From NCBI RefSeq assembly GCF_018619335.1, contig NZ_JAHHDX010000132.1, forward strand, positions 1 through 64,000: 64,000 nt of DNA, written 5' to 3'. This DNA is from Alteromonas sp. ALT199 (GTDB taxonomy: Bacteria; Pseudomonadota; Gammaproteobacteria; Enterobacterales; Alteromonadaceae). Shown here one piece after another: positions 36,052 through 48,460 of this stretch. The notes under the pieces were generated by a model. That model was not told the DNA's origin. It worked only from the letters and a program-made list of their open reading frames with translations, and did not search any database. The translations under genes and the position numbers were made by a program. Each line of letters starts with the position of its first letter. Within the stretch, counting starts at the first letter, position 1.

Positions 36052-37818
36052 TTAGATTACAGTTATATCAATGGTTTCTTCATGAAGTTCTCGATAATTT
36101 TCTAGTGATTGAGAAAAAAAGCTACGCTCTAACTTTCCACCGCCTACGTAAAACAGTTTTGAGTTAGTCGGAAAGTAAGAGCTTTGAACGTCTTTAACTC
36201 TGACTTTTTCGATAGGTTTGATTTCTTCATTTTCTTCAGGAATAGACTCTTTAACATGCTCAGATATTGACACAAACGTTTGAGTATCACTTGGCAGATT
36301 ATTCGCAACAAATGACAGAATAGTCTCCAAGTTAGTCTCATCAATATCCTCCTTGAGAATGGCGTCAAGCAAGAATGGTAGTCTATGGGCTGTTTTGGAT
36401 TTCGCTATCATGGCGTTTAAAGCAAAGTGATAAGCCATGACGGTCTTGTGAAGTTCAACACCTTGACGTGGGAATGAATGTATTTTGTACAAATCTAGAT
36501 ATCGAGAATCAGTTAAAGGCTTCAGCTTTAACTGTGATGTGTATGCTGTAAATATCTTCTTGAATGCCGTTTCCTTACTTATTCGCGAGAATATTGTTTC
36601 TTGTTCAGTTACCATAGAGCCAAGAGAGAGTTTAACGCCTTCTAACTCGCTTTCTGAGTGCTCAATATCTGCTTGCATTTGTTTATATAGCGTAATATTT
36701 GCTTTATTTGCCACCCACTGTTCAAACGTAACTCCGTCTACGTTTTTGTCCAAAAGTACGCCATAATCATTAAAAATTTCGTTTTCGATAGTCGTCATTT
36801 TCTTCTTAGACGAGTTTATCTTAGATTTTTTATCAATTAGCTTAGTTGTAATGTGCGACTCAAGTTCGAGGGTATCATTATATTTTTGATAGTGGCTGTA
36901 CAATCCTTCAAGTGAATATGACAGAACCTGCGTGCAGGCTGGGCAACGATCAACATCGTTGTAATTCTGTTTCTTAATATTACTCTTGGTTCTTTTCAGA
37001 ATTTTATGGTGATTTTGTAACAGAGAAAATTCATTACAAAGCTTTATGTACTTGTTCCTCTCTTCCTCTAATGACTTTGCCTTTAAAACGTAGTTTTCAA
37101 TATAGACTTCTGCTTGCTCGCCAAACGCTTCGTCAACTAAATTAGAAAACTGGAACTCTGCTTTCTTACTGTACCGTTTGAGGTTATTTATTTCAGCAGA
37201 TAGTCGATCTCTTTCCTTTGTTAACCTTCTATGCTCCAAGCGATCAAATCTGTTACTTATACCTAGGTAATAATCTAAATAGTCGTCTTTAAATCCCTTG
37301 TAATATTGAAGATTAGAGAACGACTCACGCAAATATACCCAGCCTACAGACTGAGAAATATAATATGGTAAAAACATGCTTTCAAGCGGAGCAGATTTTA
37401 GCTCTCCTTTTTGCTCAAGAATAAGCGAAAATCCAATTAAATCTCTTATGTAATCCTTCAGTCTAATGTGCTCAACACTGTTATCTGCATCTATTCCACG
37501 GAAAGAAACTATTTTTCCGCTTGGCTCTTTGACATAGATGGATTTTGAATCCCTTACAATGGTGTAAGATTCCTCAACATCACCTACTTTCTTAGTAAAG
37601 TCTACTCTGAACGTCGGCTGATATGACAGAATTTCGTCTAAACTTTCTCTAACGTCATTAACACCAAACGCGAACATTAGACTCTGGATCAAAGAGCTTT
37701 TACCTGATGTGTTGCGCCCACTAATTAGGTTTACACCAGGTGAAAACTCATTACTGAAACAAGAATTATGCGATTCAGAACTTACAAATAATCTGTTAAA
37801 CGTAATTGTTGTGTTCAT
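36052..37818 (-). CDS. SMC/Rad50-like ATPase with zinc hook
   Basis: A 588-residue ABC-type ATPase. The ATG at 37818 overlaps the stop of the nuclease gene (TAATG), so I prefer it to a start 12 codons upstream. Walker A is GRNTSGKSS (residues 34-42, Lys40). Two helical coiled-coil stretches (about 185-290 and 310-420) flank a CPAC zinc-hook at 292-295, as in Rad50. Walker B fits RLPFLLDAI with Asp485; the usual glutamate after the aspartate is replaced by alanine, which may slow ATP hydrolysis. With the partner nuclease this resembles the sensor-effector pairs of Lamassu-like and ABC-three-component defence systems. It could also be a DUF3732-type ATPase. Confidence 0.75.
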   Translation of the reverse strand: MNTTITFNRLFVSSESHNSCFSNEFSPGVNLISGRNTSGKSSLIQSLMFAFGVNDVRESLDEILSYQPTFRVDFTKKVGDVEESYTIVRDSKSIYVKEPSGKIVSFRGIDADNSVEHIRLKDYIRDLIGFSLILEQKGELKSAPLESMFLPYYISQSVGWVYLRESFSNLQYYKGFKDDYLDYYLGISNRFDRLEHRRLTKERDRLSAEINNLKRYSKKAEFQFSNLVDEAFGEQAEVYIENYVLKAKSLEEERNKYIKLCNEFSLLQNHHKILKRTKSNIKKQNYNDVDRCPACTQVLSYSLEGLYSHYQKYNDTLELESHITTKLIDKKSKINSSKKKMTTIENEIFNDYGVLLDKNVDGVTFEQWVANKANITLYKQMQADIEHSESELEGVKLSLGSMVTEQETIFSRISKETAFKKIFTAYTSQLKLKPLTDSRYLDLYKIHSFPRQGVELHKTVMAYHFALNAMIAKSKTAHRLPFLLDAILKEDIDETNLETILSFVANNLPSDTQTFVSISEHVKESIPEENEEIKPIEKVRVKDVQSSYFPTNSKLFYVGGGKLERSFFSQSLENYRELHEETIDITVI

Positions 37819-38939
37819 TACAAGGCCTCTCCGTGGTGCTCTACAAATGAGCATAAGGTAGAGAAGAAAATATCAATATCGTTTAGATTAATGCTGTTCT
37901 TACTTTTAATATCCGAAACGTACGCTTCAAACATTTCCTCATGGCTGTAATAGTTCATAGAGTAGTCATTGTCCCTAACGAAGCTTTTGATTATCTGATG
38001 CTCGTTATTCATCATGTCCTTGAGAAGTTCAAATGTGTTCTTAATATAGTTTTCGTGACTATTTTGGATACCTATAGGAACTCGAAACTTACGGGCTAAT
38101 TCTGTTGAGTGATCTCTCCACAGCTTGAATGTCTTTTGTTCCGTTTCAATGATATCAATCGCTTTCCTGATTTCATCGCCCTCAACCCTCTTAGAACTGT
38201 CAAGTAAGGTAATAATTTTGCCTTGGTTGTATATGGCTTCAACTTCCCTAAACAAGCTAAGAAGCAACTCAACGGCTGCAAAAGAATCTGATACATGTGG
38301 AAACTTTCTCCTCATTAGCCCCACTAAGCAATCTTTTTGTGCACTCTTTGTTCGTGGAAAATCCACCCATTGAATATGGAGATTGTCGAGCTCATGTTTG
38401 TGGAAAGTTAGTTCTGCCTTGTCACAGAAACTGTCTACTTTCTTGGTGATTTTGTCCTTAATATCGTCAGGAAAGGAATCGTATTTACAACTACAGTTCT
38501 GCTCGTTAAGCAGTGTTGTTATTTCCTTTTTTCCATCATCCTTTTCTTGCTGATTAGGCTTGAATTTAAGCTCAATGTCGGAGTTGGATATAAACGTTAG
38601 CTCATGAGTATAAGTTTGACATTTAGGTGCTGGATCGTTTCGGAGGTCGTTTCCAACTTCTAGCATCTTAGCTATTATTTCAGAGAAACGTTCATTTATA
38701 GTCCATACCTTGCCTGAAAGTTTTTTGGCTTGATAAGAATGCACTTCTTCAATATTGCTGCGACAATCTGTTCTGTAGCAAAATAGGAAATCGTCATGAT
38801 GCTCAATACTCAGAAAGAACTCTCTTCCATTGAATCGATTATATTCGTTTAGGAGTAAGTACAACGCACAATTGCGCTGAAACTCGAATCCCAATAAAGC
38901 ATCAATACCTGAGTTAGCTGATTTTTTTCTTGTACTCAA
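37818..38939 (-). CDS. Cap4-like (DUF4297) nuclease, partner of the SMC-like ATPase
   Basis: A 373-residue protein. The N-terminal 120 residues show the DUF4297/Cap4 PD-(D/E)xK-type pattern: GFEFQ at 17-21, Glu46 and Asp50 in IEHHDDFLF, and Gln70-x-Lys72 in SYQAKKL. These are the expected metal-binding and catalytic residues of a dsDNA nuclease. The remaining 250 residues are mostly helical with no recognised domain and may hold the contact to the ATPase. It precedes the ATPase gene with a TAATG overlap, so the two are made together. By analogy it would degrade DNA when the ATPase senses foreign DNA ends. This is inference. Confidence 0.72.
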   Translation of the reverse strand: MSTRKKSANSGIDALLGFEFQRNCALYLLLNEYNRFNGREFFLSIEHHDDFLFCYRTDCRSNIEEVHSYQAKKLSGKVWTINERFSEIIAKMLEVGNDLRNDPAPKCQTYTHELTFISNSDIELKFKPNQQEKDDGKKEITTLLNEQNCSCKYDSFPDDIKDKITKKVDSFCDKAELTFHKHELDNLHIQWVDFPRTKSAQKDCLVGLMRRKFPHVSDSFAAVELLLSLFREVEAIYNQGKIITLLDSSKRVEGDEIRKAIDIIETEQKTFKLWRDHSTELARKFRVPIGIQNSHENYIKNTFELLKDMMNNEHQIIKSFVRDNDYSMNYYSHEEMFEAYVSDIKSKNSINLNDIDIFFSTLCSFVEHHGEAL

Positions 38940-39336
38940 AGCTTCACCTTAATCAAAACCTCATAGCATCCTCATTACACAATGCCATTCGCCCTTAAAC
39001 TTTGTGACATATTGCCACTTAAGTTGCTTAGTGTAGGAGAGCAGGTTTTGCTTCTATGTCCCTTTATTGAAGAACAGTTTTACATACTTTAGGTCAAACT
39101 CATATCCCATTGCGCTCTCATTCGGCTGATTTAAATTAAAGATTAGAAATTTTAAATTGAGGGGGCTGCCATTCGCCTAAATAAAAATCAGAGAGTTATA
39201 TGCAATCGTGTGCAGTAATTTCAGACGCTAACCAGATCACGCTGTACCGTTGTGTAATGGCCTCTAAAGTCTACTCAAAACTATCCAAAACGCGCCTTTC
39301 GTGCCGATTTTGCCCCCCAAGGTGAAAATCCCGACC
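38940..39336. other. spacer upstream of the nuclease gene
   Basis: I see no gene. The left part is AT-rich and should carry the promoter of the nuclease/ATPase pair. From about 39240 the composition becomes clearly richer in GC, marking a junction with foreign, decayed DNA. Confidence 0.4.
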
Positions 39337-39365
39337 ATAGCGCATAATCCGAGATTATGGTGAAT
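39337..39365. repeat. Xer/dif-like palindromic site
   Basis: ATAGCGCATAA and TTATGGTGAAT flank a 7-base centre, TCCGAGA. The arms resemble the XerC (GGTGCGCATAA) and XerD (TTATGTTAAAT) halves of gammaproteobacterial dif, and the inner CATAATC/GATTATG is a perfect inverted repeat. It could be a recombination site left by a Xer-using or tyrosine-recombinase element, or a terminal hairpin of an IS91-type element. Confidence 0.35.
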
Positions 39366-40136
39366 ACGTTGAGGTTGACTTACTCGGCCTGCTCGTGACT
39401 TGTTTGCTCCGGCTCTTGGGATGTTGGGTCGGATTATGTTCGGCACGGTGTGGGGCTTGGAACAGGCATTCTGCACCGCCAGGCTAGGTGACATCGACGG
39501 GGAAGCGTGCAAACACGGCGACACAGTGAGCATGATACGTCTACAAATACACACAACGCCTGCCGATGGTTGCTATACTGGAGCCATCCTTTTTCCGATA
39601 GCGAACGGTTTTGAGTGACCATGCATAAACCTGTTGATCGTCAACCATCTCATGAAGAAACGAATCACGATAATGATGCCGCCGCGCTGCTGGCATGGAT
39701 TGCCCTTGGCGAGCAAGGGATCGCCGAGGATCCGCTGTCGTTTGATGATGTCATCGCGTTGTTGTCTAAAATGTAAATTAACCCACCCATTTTAGATGGC
39801 GTCTTTACGCAAGCGTGGTCAATGAAGCCTGGTTGCACGTCACGCAAGAGGACCTCGATAGCCTGGAGCGGTCATCTGGTTCTTCGTGTCTTCATGGCTG
39901 GTTTGTACGTAAAGCGGACGTTGGCATTACGAAAAGCCAACTTCTCCAATGAGCGATCAACGGACATTCAAACGATCTGAGTCCTCTGGCCGCTATGTCG
40001 GAGGTAGCGGACACATCTTTTATTTGACTATTGTCAGCTTCGAGCGAATCGTGGATCATCAATTTATAATTGATGACAATCGACTGTGCTAAGAAAGTAG
40101 GCAAGCGTAAAACTATAATACTTGTAGATATGAGTA
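39366..40136. other. GC-rich decayed mobile-element remnant
   Basis: This stretch is richer in GC than both flanks and has several short overlapping open frames on both strands, none of which I recognise. One plus-strand frame near 39812-39952 reads as plausible coding tail (VNEAWLHVTQEDLDSLER onward) without a start. I take the region to be the remnant of an insertion that brought the metal-resistance genes. Confidence 0.4.
39621..39776 (+). CDS. small hypothetical protein in the remnant region
   Basis: A 51-residue frame with ATG start. Its second half, AALLAWIALGEQGIAEDPLS, followed by FDDVIALL, looks like a genuine helical protein segment, and the base composition follows codon-position bias. 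The ribosome site is weak. It resembles short accessory or antitoxin-like proteins of mobile elements, but I do not recognise a family. It could be a fragment. Confidence 0.35.
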   Translation: MHKPVDRQPSHEETNHDNDAAALLAWIALGEQGIAEDPLSFDDVIALLSKM

Positions 40137-40526
40137 TCACTTTTCAAGTAACTGCAATACCCCACACTCTTTAACTTTTCTATCATCTGTGCATGCCGAG
40201 GCCATCTCAGATAGTGTAAGTTTTAGCTCCTCAAGCTCTGCAATGCGATGTGTGACGTCAACCATATGTTGATGGATCAAATTGTTCACACTAGAACAAC
40301 TTTTGTCGGGATTATTTTTCGTATCCAACAGCTGTTTAATTTCTATTATAGTCAAATCTAATGAGCGACATTGCTTAATGAATCGCAGTGCTCTCAACGA
40401 TGACGCGTCGTAAATTCTATAGTTGCCTTCACTGCGATTGCAAGCCTCAAACAAATCCTGTTTTTCATAAAAACGGATCGTCTGAATAGAACACCCACTT
40501 TTTTTTGATAGCTCACCTATTTTCAT
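40137..40526 (-). CDS. cadR: MerR family Cd(II)/Pb(II)-responsive regulator, CadR/PbrR-like
   Basis: A 129-residue MerR regulator. The winged-helix DNA-binding domain covers residues 1-70 (MKIGELSKKSGCSIQTIRFYE). A long dimerisation helix and a C-terminal metal loop follow. Cysteines at 77, 112 and 121 match the three-cysteine site of CadR and PbrR (77, 112, 119), so Cd, Pb or Zn is the likely inducer. It is divergent from the first CDF gene, across an 81-base intergenic region holding a MerR-type promoter. It probably represses and, with metal, activates the whole resistance cluster. Confidence 0.9.
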   Translation of the reverse strand: MKIGELSKKSGCSIQTIRFYEKQDLFEACNRSEGNYRIYDASSLRALRFIKQCRSLDLTIIEIKQLLDTKNNPDKSCSSVNNLIHQHMVDVTHRIAELEELKLTLSEMASACTDDRKVKECGVLQLLEK

Positions 40527-40544
40527 AAACGCGCCTTTTTGTTG

Positions 40545-40575
40545 TTGACTCTATACTAAATATAGACTTTACACT
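40545..40575 (+). promoter_or_regulatory. MerR-type promoter and operator of the metal cluster
   Basis: The -35 TTGACT (40545-40550) and -10 TACACT (40570-40575) are separated by 19 bp, longer than the usual 17 and typical of MerR-controlled promoters. The spacer holds the dyad CTATA-CTAAA-TATAG (40551-40565). It lies 33 bases before the CDF start. Confidence 0.85.
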
Positions 40576-40607
40576 GTACCTATAATTTTGGGAATAAGAG
40601 TTGAACA

Positions 40608-41243
40608 ATGAGTGGTTGCGGCTGTGAAGTGGAAATCAAAGATGCCTCACAAAAACGGGTTTTGTATTGGCTGCTTGGCATCAATGCGACGATGTTTTTC
40701 GTTGAGATGACCGTTGGTATTTTGGCTGACTCTACTGCCTTGATAGCAGACTCTATGGATATGCTAGCGGATGCGGTTGTATACGGCATAGGTATTTATG
40801 CTGTGGGTCAATCTATACTTTACAAAGCCAAAGCTGCGCAAATCAGTGGTTACTTTCAGCTGTTGCTGGGCGTGATCATTCTCATTGATATTACCAGAAG
40901 ATTATTCTTGGGCAGTGAGCCTATCTCATCATTAATGATAGGAATGGGGTTCATTGCACTCATTGCAAACGTCGCTTGCTTGGTGATTATTCGTAATCAT
41001 AAAAACGACGAAGTACATATGCGAGCCAGCTGGATTTTTTCAGCTAACGATGTCATTGCCAACATGGGTGTCATCATCGCCGGTGTTCTAGTGGTATGGC
41101 TTGATAGCAGAATGCCGGATCTGGTTATCGGCTGTATAGTGTCAATAGTCGTGCTACGCGGAGCGTGGATGATCCTGAAAGACGCCAAGCAGGAAGCACT
41201 TAATAACGAAGTACAGAAATGTAAAGCGGGTGATCCACAATGA
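40608..41243 (+). CDS. cation diffusion facilitator-type transporter, short form
   Basis: A 211-residue inner-membrane protein with about six helices and no C-terminal cytoplasmic domain. The TM2 metal motif is DSMDMLADA. In TM5, ANDVIANMG replaces the HxxxD of zinc transporters, which hints at a different metal preference. The N-terminus begins MSGCGCEVE, with a CGC cluster able to bind metal. It is directly behind the MerR promoter and overlaps the DUF3703 gene by ATGA. Export of Cd, Zn or Co is inferred from the context. Confidence 0.85.
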   Translation: MSGCGCEVEIKDASQKRVLYWLLGINATMFFVEMTVGILADSTALIADSMDMLADAVVYGIGIYAVGQSILYKAKAAQISGYFQLLLGVIILIDITRRLFLGSEPISSLMIGMGFIALIANVACLVIIRNHKNDEVHMRASWIFSANDVIANMGVIIAGVLVVWLDSRMPDLVIGCIVSIVVLRGAWMILKDAKQEALNNEVQKCKAGDPQ

Positions 41244-41599
41244 CATACAATAAAGCCGTTAAGCCGCATATCGATTCCAAATTAACCGATTACTTAGATG
41301 CAATGTCTAACAATAATGAGAGGCAGGCATTTGCAGCGCTGGAGGATGCGCATGTAATTGGTCAGCACTCTACTTATTATCATTGTTTAATCCATTATAA
41401 AATGCTGCGACATGGTTTTCTAAACAAAGATTGGAGAGCCGTTTTTGGACAAGTTATAAGAATAATTGGTGCTGCAACCAAAACCGCTATCGGCCTTGTA
41501 CCCAAAGGGAACACAGGTGGCACTAATATCAGTCCATTCAAACGACTACCGGTAAGTGCTAAAAATCAAGCGATATTGGACAAAATCAATCATGCATAA
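41240..41599 (+). CDS. DUF3703 protein
   Basis: A 119-residue soluble protein of the DUF3703 family, often found with CDF and czc genes. Conserved parts are AFAALEDAHVIGQHSTYYHCLIH, with several histidines, HGFLNKDWRAVFGQVIRI and a C-terminal VPKGNTGGTNISPFKRLPVS. The histidines could bind metal, but no role is proven. It overlaps its neighbours at both ends (4 and 8 bases), so it is part of the same translationally coupled operon. Confidence 0.85.
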   Translation: MTYNKAVKPHIDSKLTDYLDAMSNNNERQAFAALEDAHVIGQHSTYYHCLIHYKMLRHGFLNKDWRAVFGQVIRIIGAATKTAIGLVPKGNTGGTNISPFKRLPVSAKNQAILDKINHA

Positions 41600-42476
41600 T
41601 CATAACCACAGTCACAGTAATAACAGCGCTTCAAAACGCATTGGCTGGGCATTTTTCTTGAATGTCGTATTTACTATCATTGAATTTATTGGCGGATGGC
41701 TGACAAACAGCACGGCCATAATGGCTGACGCAGTACATGATTTGGGCGATAGTTTATCTATTGGCACTGCATGGGGATTGAACAAGCTAAGCGATAAAGA
41801 AGCGAATACCACATTTTCATATGGTTATAAACGATTTTCGCTGTTAGGCGCTTTGATCAACGGAATTGTTTTAACTATAGGCTCAATATGGATTTTGTTC
41901 GAGGCCATACCTAGGCTTTCAGCACCTGAAATGCCGCAAGTGGAAGGTATGTTAATGCTTTCGATATTTGGTATCGCGGTAAATGGTTTTGCCGCATATA
42001 AACTTAGCGAAGGGAGCTCCTTAAACGAACGTATCTTAAACTGGCACTTACTTGAAGATGTATTGGGTTGGGTGGCAGTGCTGATCGTATCGATTGTGCT
42101 GATGTTCAAGCCATGGGCAATTTTGGATCCCATTTTATCTATTGGCTTTACATTATTCATTTTATTTAATGTCGTCAGAAATCTAAAAGAAACCTTGTTG
42201 TTATTCTTGCAAGGCACGCCAGATACGACGCAGATGGTGAAAGTGCGTAAAGTACTTATGTCAAACGCTGATGTGGCGGATATACATCATTTTCATATCT
42301 GGTCTTTGGACGGTGAACATAGCGTCATGACGGCACATGTGGTGTTGAAACAAGATGTTTCGATTTCTCAATTGAGAACACTCAAAGACGAATTTCGTCA
42401 CGACCTTGGTGAATTTGACTTTGTGCACACTACCATTGAAATTGAATTTGCCAGTGAAGATTGCCGTGATAAGTAA
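41592..42476 (+). CDS. czcD: CzcD-like Zn/Cd/Co cation diffusion facilitator
   Basis: A 294-residue CDF exporter that expels divalent metal from the cytoplasm against protons. I start at ATG 41592, which gives the histidine-rich MHNHNHSHSNN seen in CzcD proteins, rather than an upstream frame start. The TM2 site is MADAVHDLGDSLS and the TM5 site HLLEDVLGW, both with HxxxD. A cytoplasmic C-terminal ferredoxin-like domain follows (VADIHHFHIWSLDGEHSVMT). Compared with the short CDF gene upstream it is the classical zinc-type exporter. Confidence 0.92.
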   Translation: MHNHNHSHSNNSASKRIGWAFFLNVVFTIIEFIGGWLTNSTAIMADAVHDLGDSLSIGTAWGLNKLSDKEANTTFSYGYKRFSLLGALINGIVLTIGSIWILFEAIPRLSAPEMPQVEGMLMLSIFGIAVNGFAAYKLSEGSSLNERILNWHLLEDVLGWVAVLIVSIVLMFKPWAILDPILSIGFTLFILFNVVRNLKETLLLFLQGTPDTTQMVKVRKVLMSNADVADIHHFHIWSLDGEHSVMTAHVVLKQDVSISQLRTLKDEFRHDLGEFDFVHTTIEIEFASEDCRDK

Positions 42477-42563
42477 TGTAATGGTTGAAATACTTTGTTT
42501 TGGTTGGTCGATTGGCCTTAGTTCGATAAGCTGTTAACATAAACATGATGAGAGAAGATAGAT

Positions 42564-42959
42564 ATGTTTAGTGTAAGGGTGGCAAGTTACCTGTTGATTT
42601 CGCTGATTTTGTTTCAGTCGTTTTCGGCTGTCGCTAATTCCTTGGATTTTCATGTTATCGACTCGCAACATCTAAGCGAAATACACGAACATCAGGCGGG
42701 AGATAACACTGTTTCTGCGAAGGCGCTTGTTCAACAGCAATCTAACGAACAACCCAATGCTGATAAAATCACCGTAGATATTTCTCATAATCCCGCTGAT
42801 TGCCACCACTGTGGTCATTGTCACGGAACCCATGCTCACTGGCTTGGAAACAGCAATGGCATCGAACTCGATTCTGTTACCACCCATCACGGTTTCTATT
42901 ACTTAACGAAAGTAATAGAAGGGCCCGTCACACAATTGTTACGCCCACCTAAAGCATAA
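42564..42959 (+). CDS. czcI: CzcI-like periplasmic metal-binding protein
   Basis: A 131-residue secreted protein heading the czcCBA genes. The signal peptide ends at about AVAN (residue 26). The middle is rich in histidine and cysteine: CHHCGHCHGTHAHW, plus spaced histidines earlier. This layout and place fit CzcI, a small regulator-like protein before czcC. It also resembles DUF2946 proteins. It may buffer or sense periplasmic metal. It lies 87 bases after czcD and 74 before czcC. Confidence 0.75.
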   Translation: MFSVRVASYLLISLILFQSFSAVANSLDFHVIDSQHLSEIHEHQAGDNTVSAKALVQQQSNEQPNADKITVDISHNPADCHHCGHCHGTHAHWLGNSNGIELDSVTTHHGFYYLTKVIEGPVTQLLRPPKA

Positions 42960-43033
42960 CCCTGAACTAATCAAACACCGTTCGCCAACAACTTGGCGAT
43001 ATATATTTTTGATAATTTAGGAATAAAACAACA

Positions 43034-44353
43034 ATGAAATTTTCATTGAATAGTCCTGTGCGTGTGCACGCTTGGGTGGTTTCCATGATGATTGTCCTTT
43101 TGACAACACACACCGTGGTAGTAGCACAAACAAACAGTACCAACAATCTAGAAATAACGTTGCAAAGCGCCATACAGCGTACATTAACTAATTCGCCAGA
43201 ATTGCATGAGTTCACATATAGGCAACAAGCAGTTGAGGGGGAAATTAAAACGGCGTCTCTCAAACCTGAGGTTACAGCCGGTATTGAACTAGAAAACTTC
43301 TTAGGTACAGGAGATGTCTCAGGAACTAAGGACACCGAGATGACTCTCACATTGTCGTCGGTCATTGAATTGGGCAATAAACTCAACTCACGTAAGGAGT
43401 TTACTAAGGCGCAATCCACCTTAGTCGAAGCACAAAAACAAGTGCAAACCTTGGATGTTTTAGCTGAAGTGACACGTCGCTACATCGATGTCTTAGCGCA
43501 ACAAGCGCTAATTGACACTCAACAAGAGACAGAAACTCTTGCCCGATATACCTATCACGCGGTCACAAAACGTGTGGATGCGGGAGCATCTCCAGTATTT
43601 GAACAGCAACGTGCTGAAGCTGCACTGGCAAGAGCCAGACTGGATGTGGTGACGGCACAGCAGACTAAGCAAGCCATGATAAAAAGCCTGGCTATTATGT
43701 GGGGGGAAAAAAATCCTACTTTTACTGGTGTTGAGGGTGACTTATTTACACTGCAATCATCTCCTTCATTAACCTCGCTTTTCAACACACTATTGAACAG
43801 TCCCAATCTTGAGGTCTATACGAAAGAATCGAGATTGCAGGCATCTCAAGTCCGCCTTACTCAAGCAGCTAATCAATCAGATTTAAGCTGGACAGCGGGA
43901 ATAAGACGTATAAATAGCATTGATGATACCGCTTTCGTAGCAGGTGTCAGCATGCCGTTGTTTGCGGCAAGTCGAAACCTTGGTGAGTATGAAAAACAAC
44001 GGGCTGTTCAAGGGCAATTGGAACAACAAAAACAGTCTGCAACCCAAAACCTTTACCATCAACTAAATATGGCGCTAGTAGCGAGAAATAATGCGCTGCT
44101 CAATGTGCAGACACTACAAGACTCGATTATCCCGCCGTTAGTTCAAGCGCTGAAATTGGTAGAACAAGCCTATATCAATGGGCGTTTTAGTTATTTTGAG
44201 TGGGTCAGCACCCGTCAAGAACTACTTAATGCCAAGCAAGCCTTAATTCAGTCTGCCAAACAAGCACATCAGCGGGGGGCGGATATTGAATCACTCACTG
44301 CGCAACCGCTTGCTGATGCAAATGTCACATCTTCTTCGAGTAAAAATCAATGA
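43034..44353 (+). CDS. czcC: CzcC-like outer-membrane efflux factor
   Basis: A 439-residue TolC-family protein forming the outer-membrane channel of the metal RND pump. A signal peptide ends near VVVAQ. Two outer-membrane efflux (OEP) repeats follow, with LQSAIQRTLTNSPEL in the first and FAASRNLGEYEKQRA in the second. Long helices predict the periplasmic tunnel. It overlaps czcB by four bases (ATGA). Confidence 0.9.
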   Translation: MKFSLNSPVRVHAWVVSMMIVLLTTHTVVVAQTNSTNNLEITLQSAIQRTLTNSPELHEFTYRQQAVEGEIKTASLKPEVTAGIELENFLGTGDVSGTKDTEMTLTLSSVIELGNKLNSRKEFTKAQSTLVEAQKQVQTLDVLAEVTRRYIDVLAQQALIDTQQETETLARYTYHAVTKRVDAGASPVFEQQRAEAALARARLDVVTAQQTKQAMIKSLAIMWGEKNPTFTGVEGDLFTLQSSPSLTSLFNTLLNSPNLEVYTKESRLQASQVRLTQAANQSDLSWTAGIRRINSIDDTAFVAGVSMPLFAASRNLGEYEKQRAVQGQLEQQKQSATQNLYHQLNMALVARNNALLNVQTLQDSIIPPLVQALKLVEQAYINGRFSYFEWVSTRQELLNAKQALIQSAKQAHQRGADIESLTAQPLADANVTSSSSKNQ

Positions 44354-45288
44354 ATAACAAAACAGTAATCAAGACACAAAACACCCTGCGAACTTTCATA
44401 ACATGCAGTGTGTTCATATTACTTATAAGTCGTCCAATATACGCATCAGAAGGCGAACATAGGGATGAAGATACCCACAACGCTGAATTTGTGCTTATAT
44501 CTGACAATATGGCGCAAAAAATGGGTGTGGTGACACAAAAAGTGAGTGCAGGACAACTCAATATCACCACTACCGTTTACGGAAATGTGGTGACCGACCC
44601 GGCTTCACTGAGTCATGTCCGCGCCCGGTTCGACGGTATGGTGACTAAAGTCAACGCAAATCTGGGTTACAAAGTCAAAAAAGGCGAGACACTGGCAATC
44701 GTTGAATCCAACGAAAGCTTGAAAAGCTACCCCGTTACAGCACCGTTTTCAGGAAGCGTGATTGCGAGGCATGCCAATGAAGGCGAGTTATCTAATGGAC
44801 AAGTGTTATTTTCAATCGCCAACTACGAGGATGTGTGGGCGCAGCTTAAGATTTTCCCACAACAACTCTCAGAGATAGCTGACCAACAAAGCGTTCAGCT
44901 TAGTTTGTCAGAGGCAAAGTTAAACACAACTATTCAGCATATTTTACCATCACCCGATGAAAAGCCTTACGTCTTGGCTTACGCAAAAATTGCCAACACG
45001 TCAGGTAGGTGGCCTGTTGGCGCAGCTATCAAAGGTCTGGTCACAATCAACAAACTTGATGTCGCCATGATGGTACCTAAAGCTGCGATTCAAGAATTTG
45101 AAGGGACATCTGTAGTATTTGTTAAAGAAGGTGAGGAATACCATCCCGTTCCCGTTATGCTTGGTCAACAAGATAGTAACAATATCGAAGTGTTATCAGG
45201 CCTGCATATTGCAGATGTCATTGTCAGCCAGAATAGTTATCTATTTAAAGCCGATTTAGAAAAGTCGGAGGCTGGTCATGATCATTAA
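44350..45288 (+). CDS. czcB: CzcB-like periplasmic adaptor of the metal RND pump
   Basis: A 312-residue membrane-fusion protein. A signal-like hydrophobic segment (about 15-32) is followed by a histidine/acid stretch (EGEHRDEDTHN). The lipoyl-like domain is split by a short hairpin (HVRARFDGMVTKVNANLGYK and APFSGSVIARHANEGELS). It ends in GHDH, a possible metal-binding tail. At 312 residues it lacks the large N-terminal extension of Cupriavidus CzcB. It joins CzcA to CzcC and may pass metal to the pump. Confidence 0.9.
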   Translation: MNNKTVIKTQNTLRTFITCSVFILLISRPIYASEGEHRDEDTHNAEFVLISDNMAQKMGVVTQKVSAGQLNITTTVYGNVVTDPASLSHVRARFDGMVTKVNANLGYKVKKGETLAIVESNESLKSYPVTAPFSGSVIARHANEGELSNGQVLFSIANYEDVWAQLKIFPQQLSEIADQQSVQLSLSEAKLNTTIQHILPSPDEKPYVLAYAKIANTSGRWPVGAAIKGLVTINKLDVAMMVPKAAIQEFEGTSVVFVKEGEEYHPVPVMLGQQDSNNIEVLSGLHIADVIVSQNSYLFKADLEKSEAGHDH

Positions 45289-45323
45289 TCACGCAAGACT
45301 ATCTGTCTGGTCTATCGCCCTAA

Positions 45324-48455
<3,132 letters not shown>

Positions 48456-48460
48456 TTGTT

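Noticed and set aside
39264-39622. Open frames on both strands in the GC-rich remnant
   Set aside because: Long frames arise from high GC; neither strand gives a recognisable protein or ribosome site.
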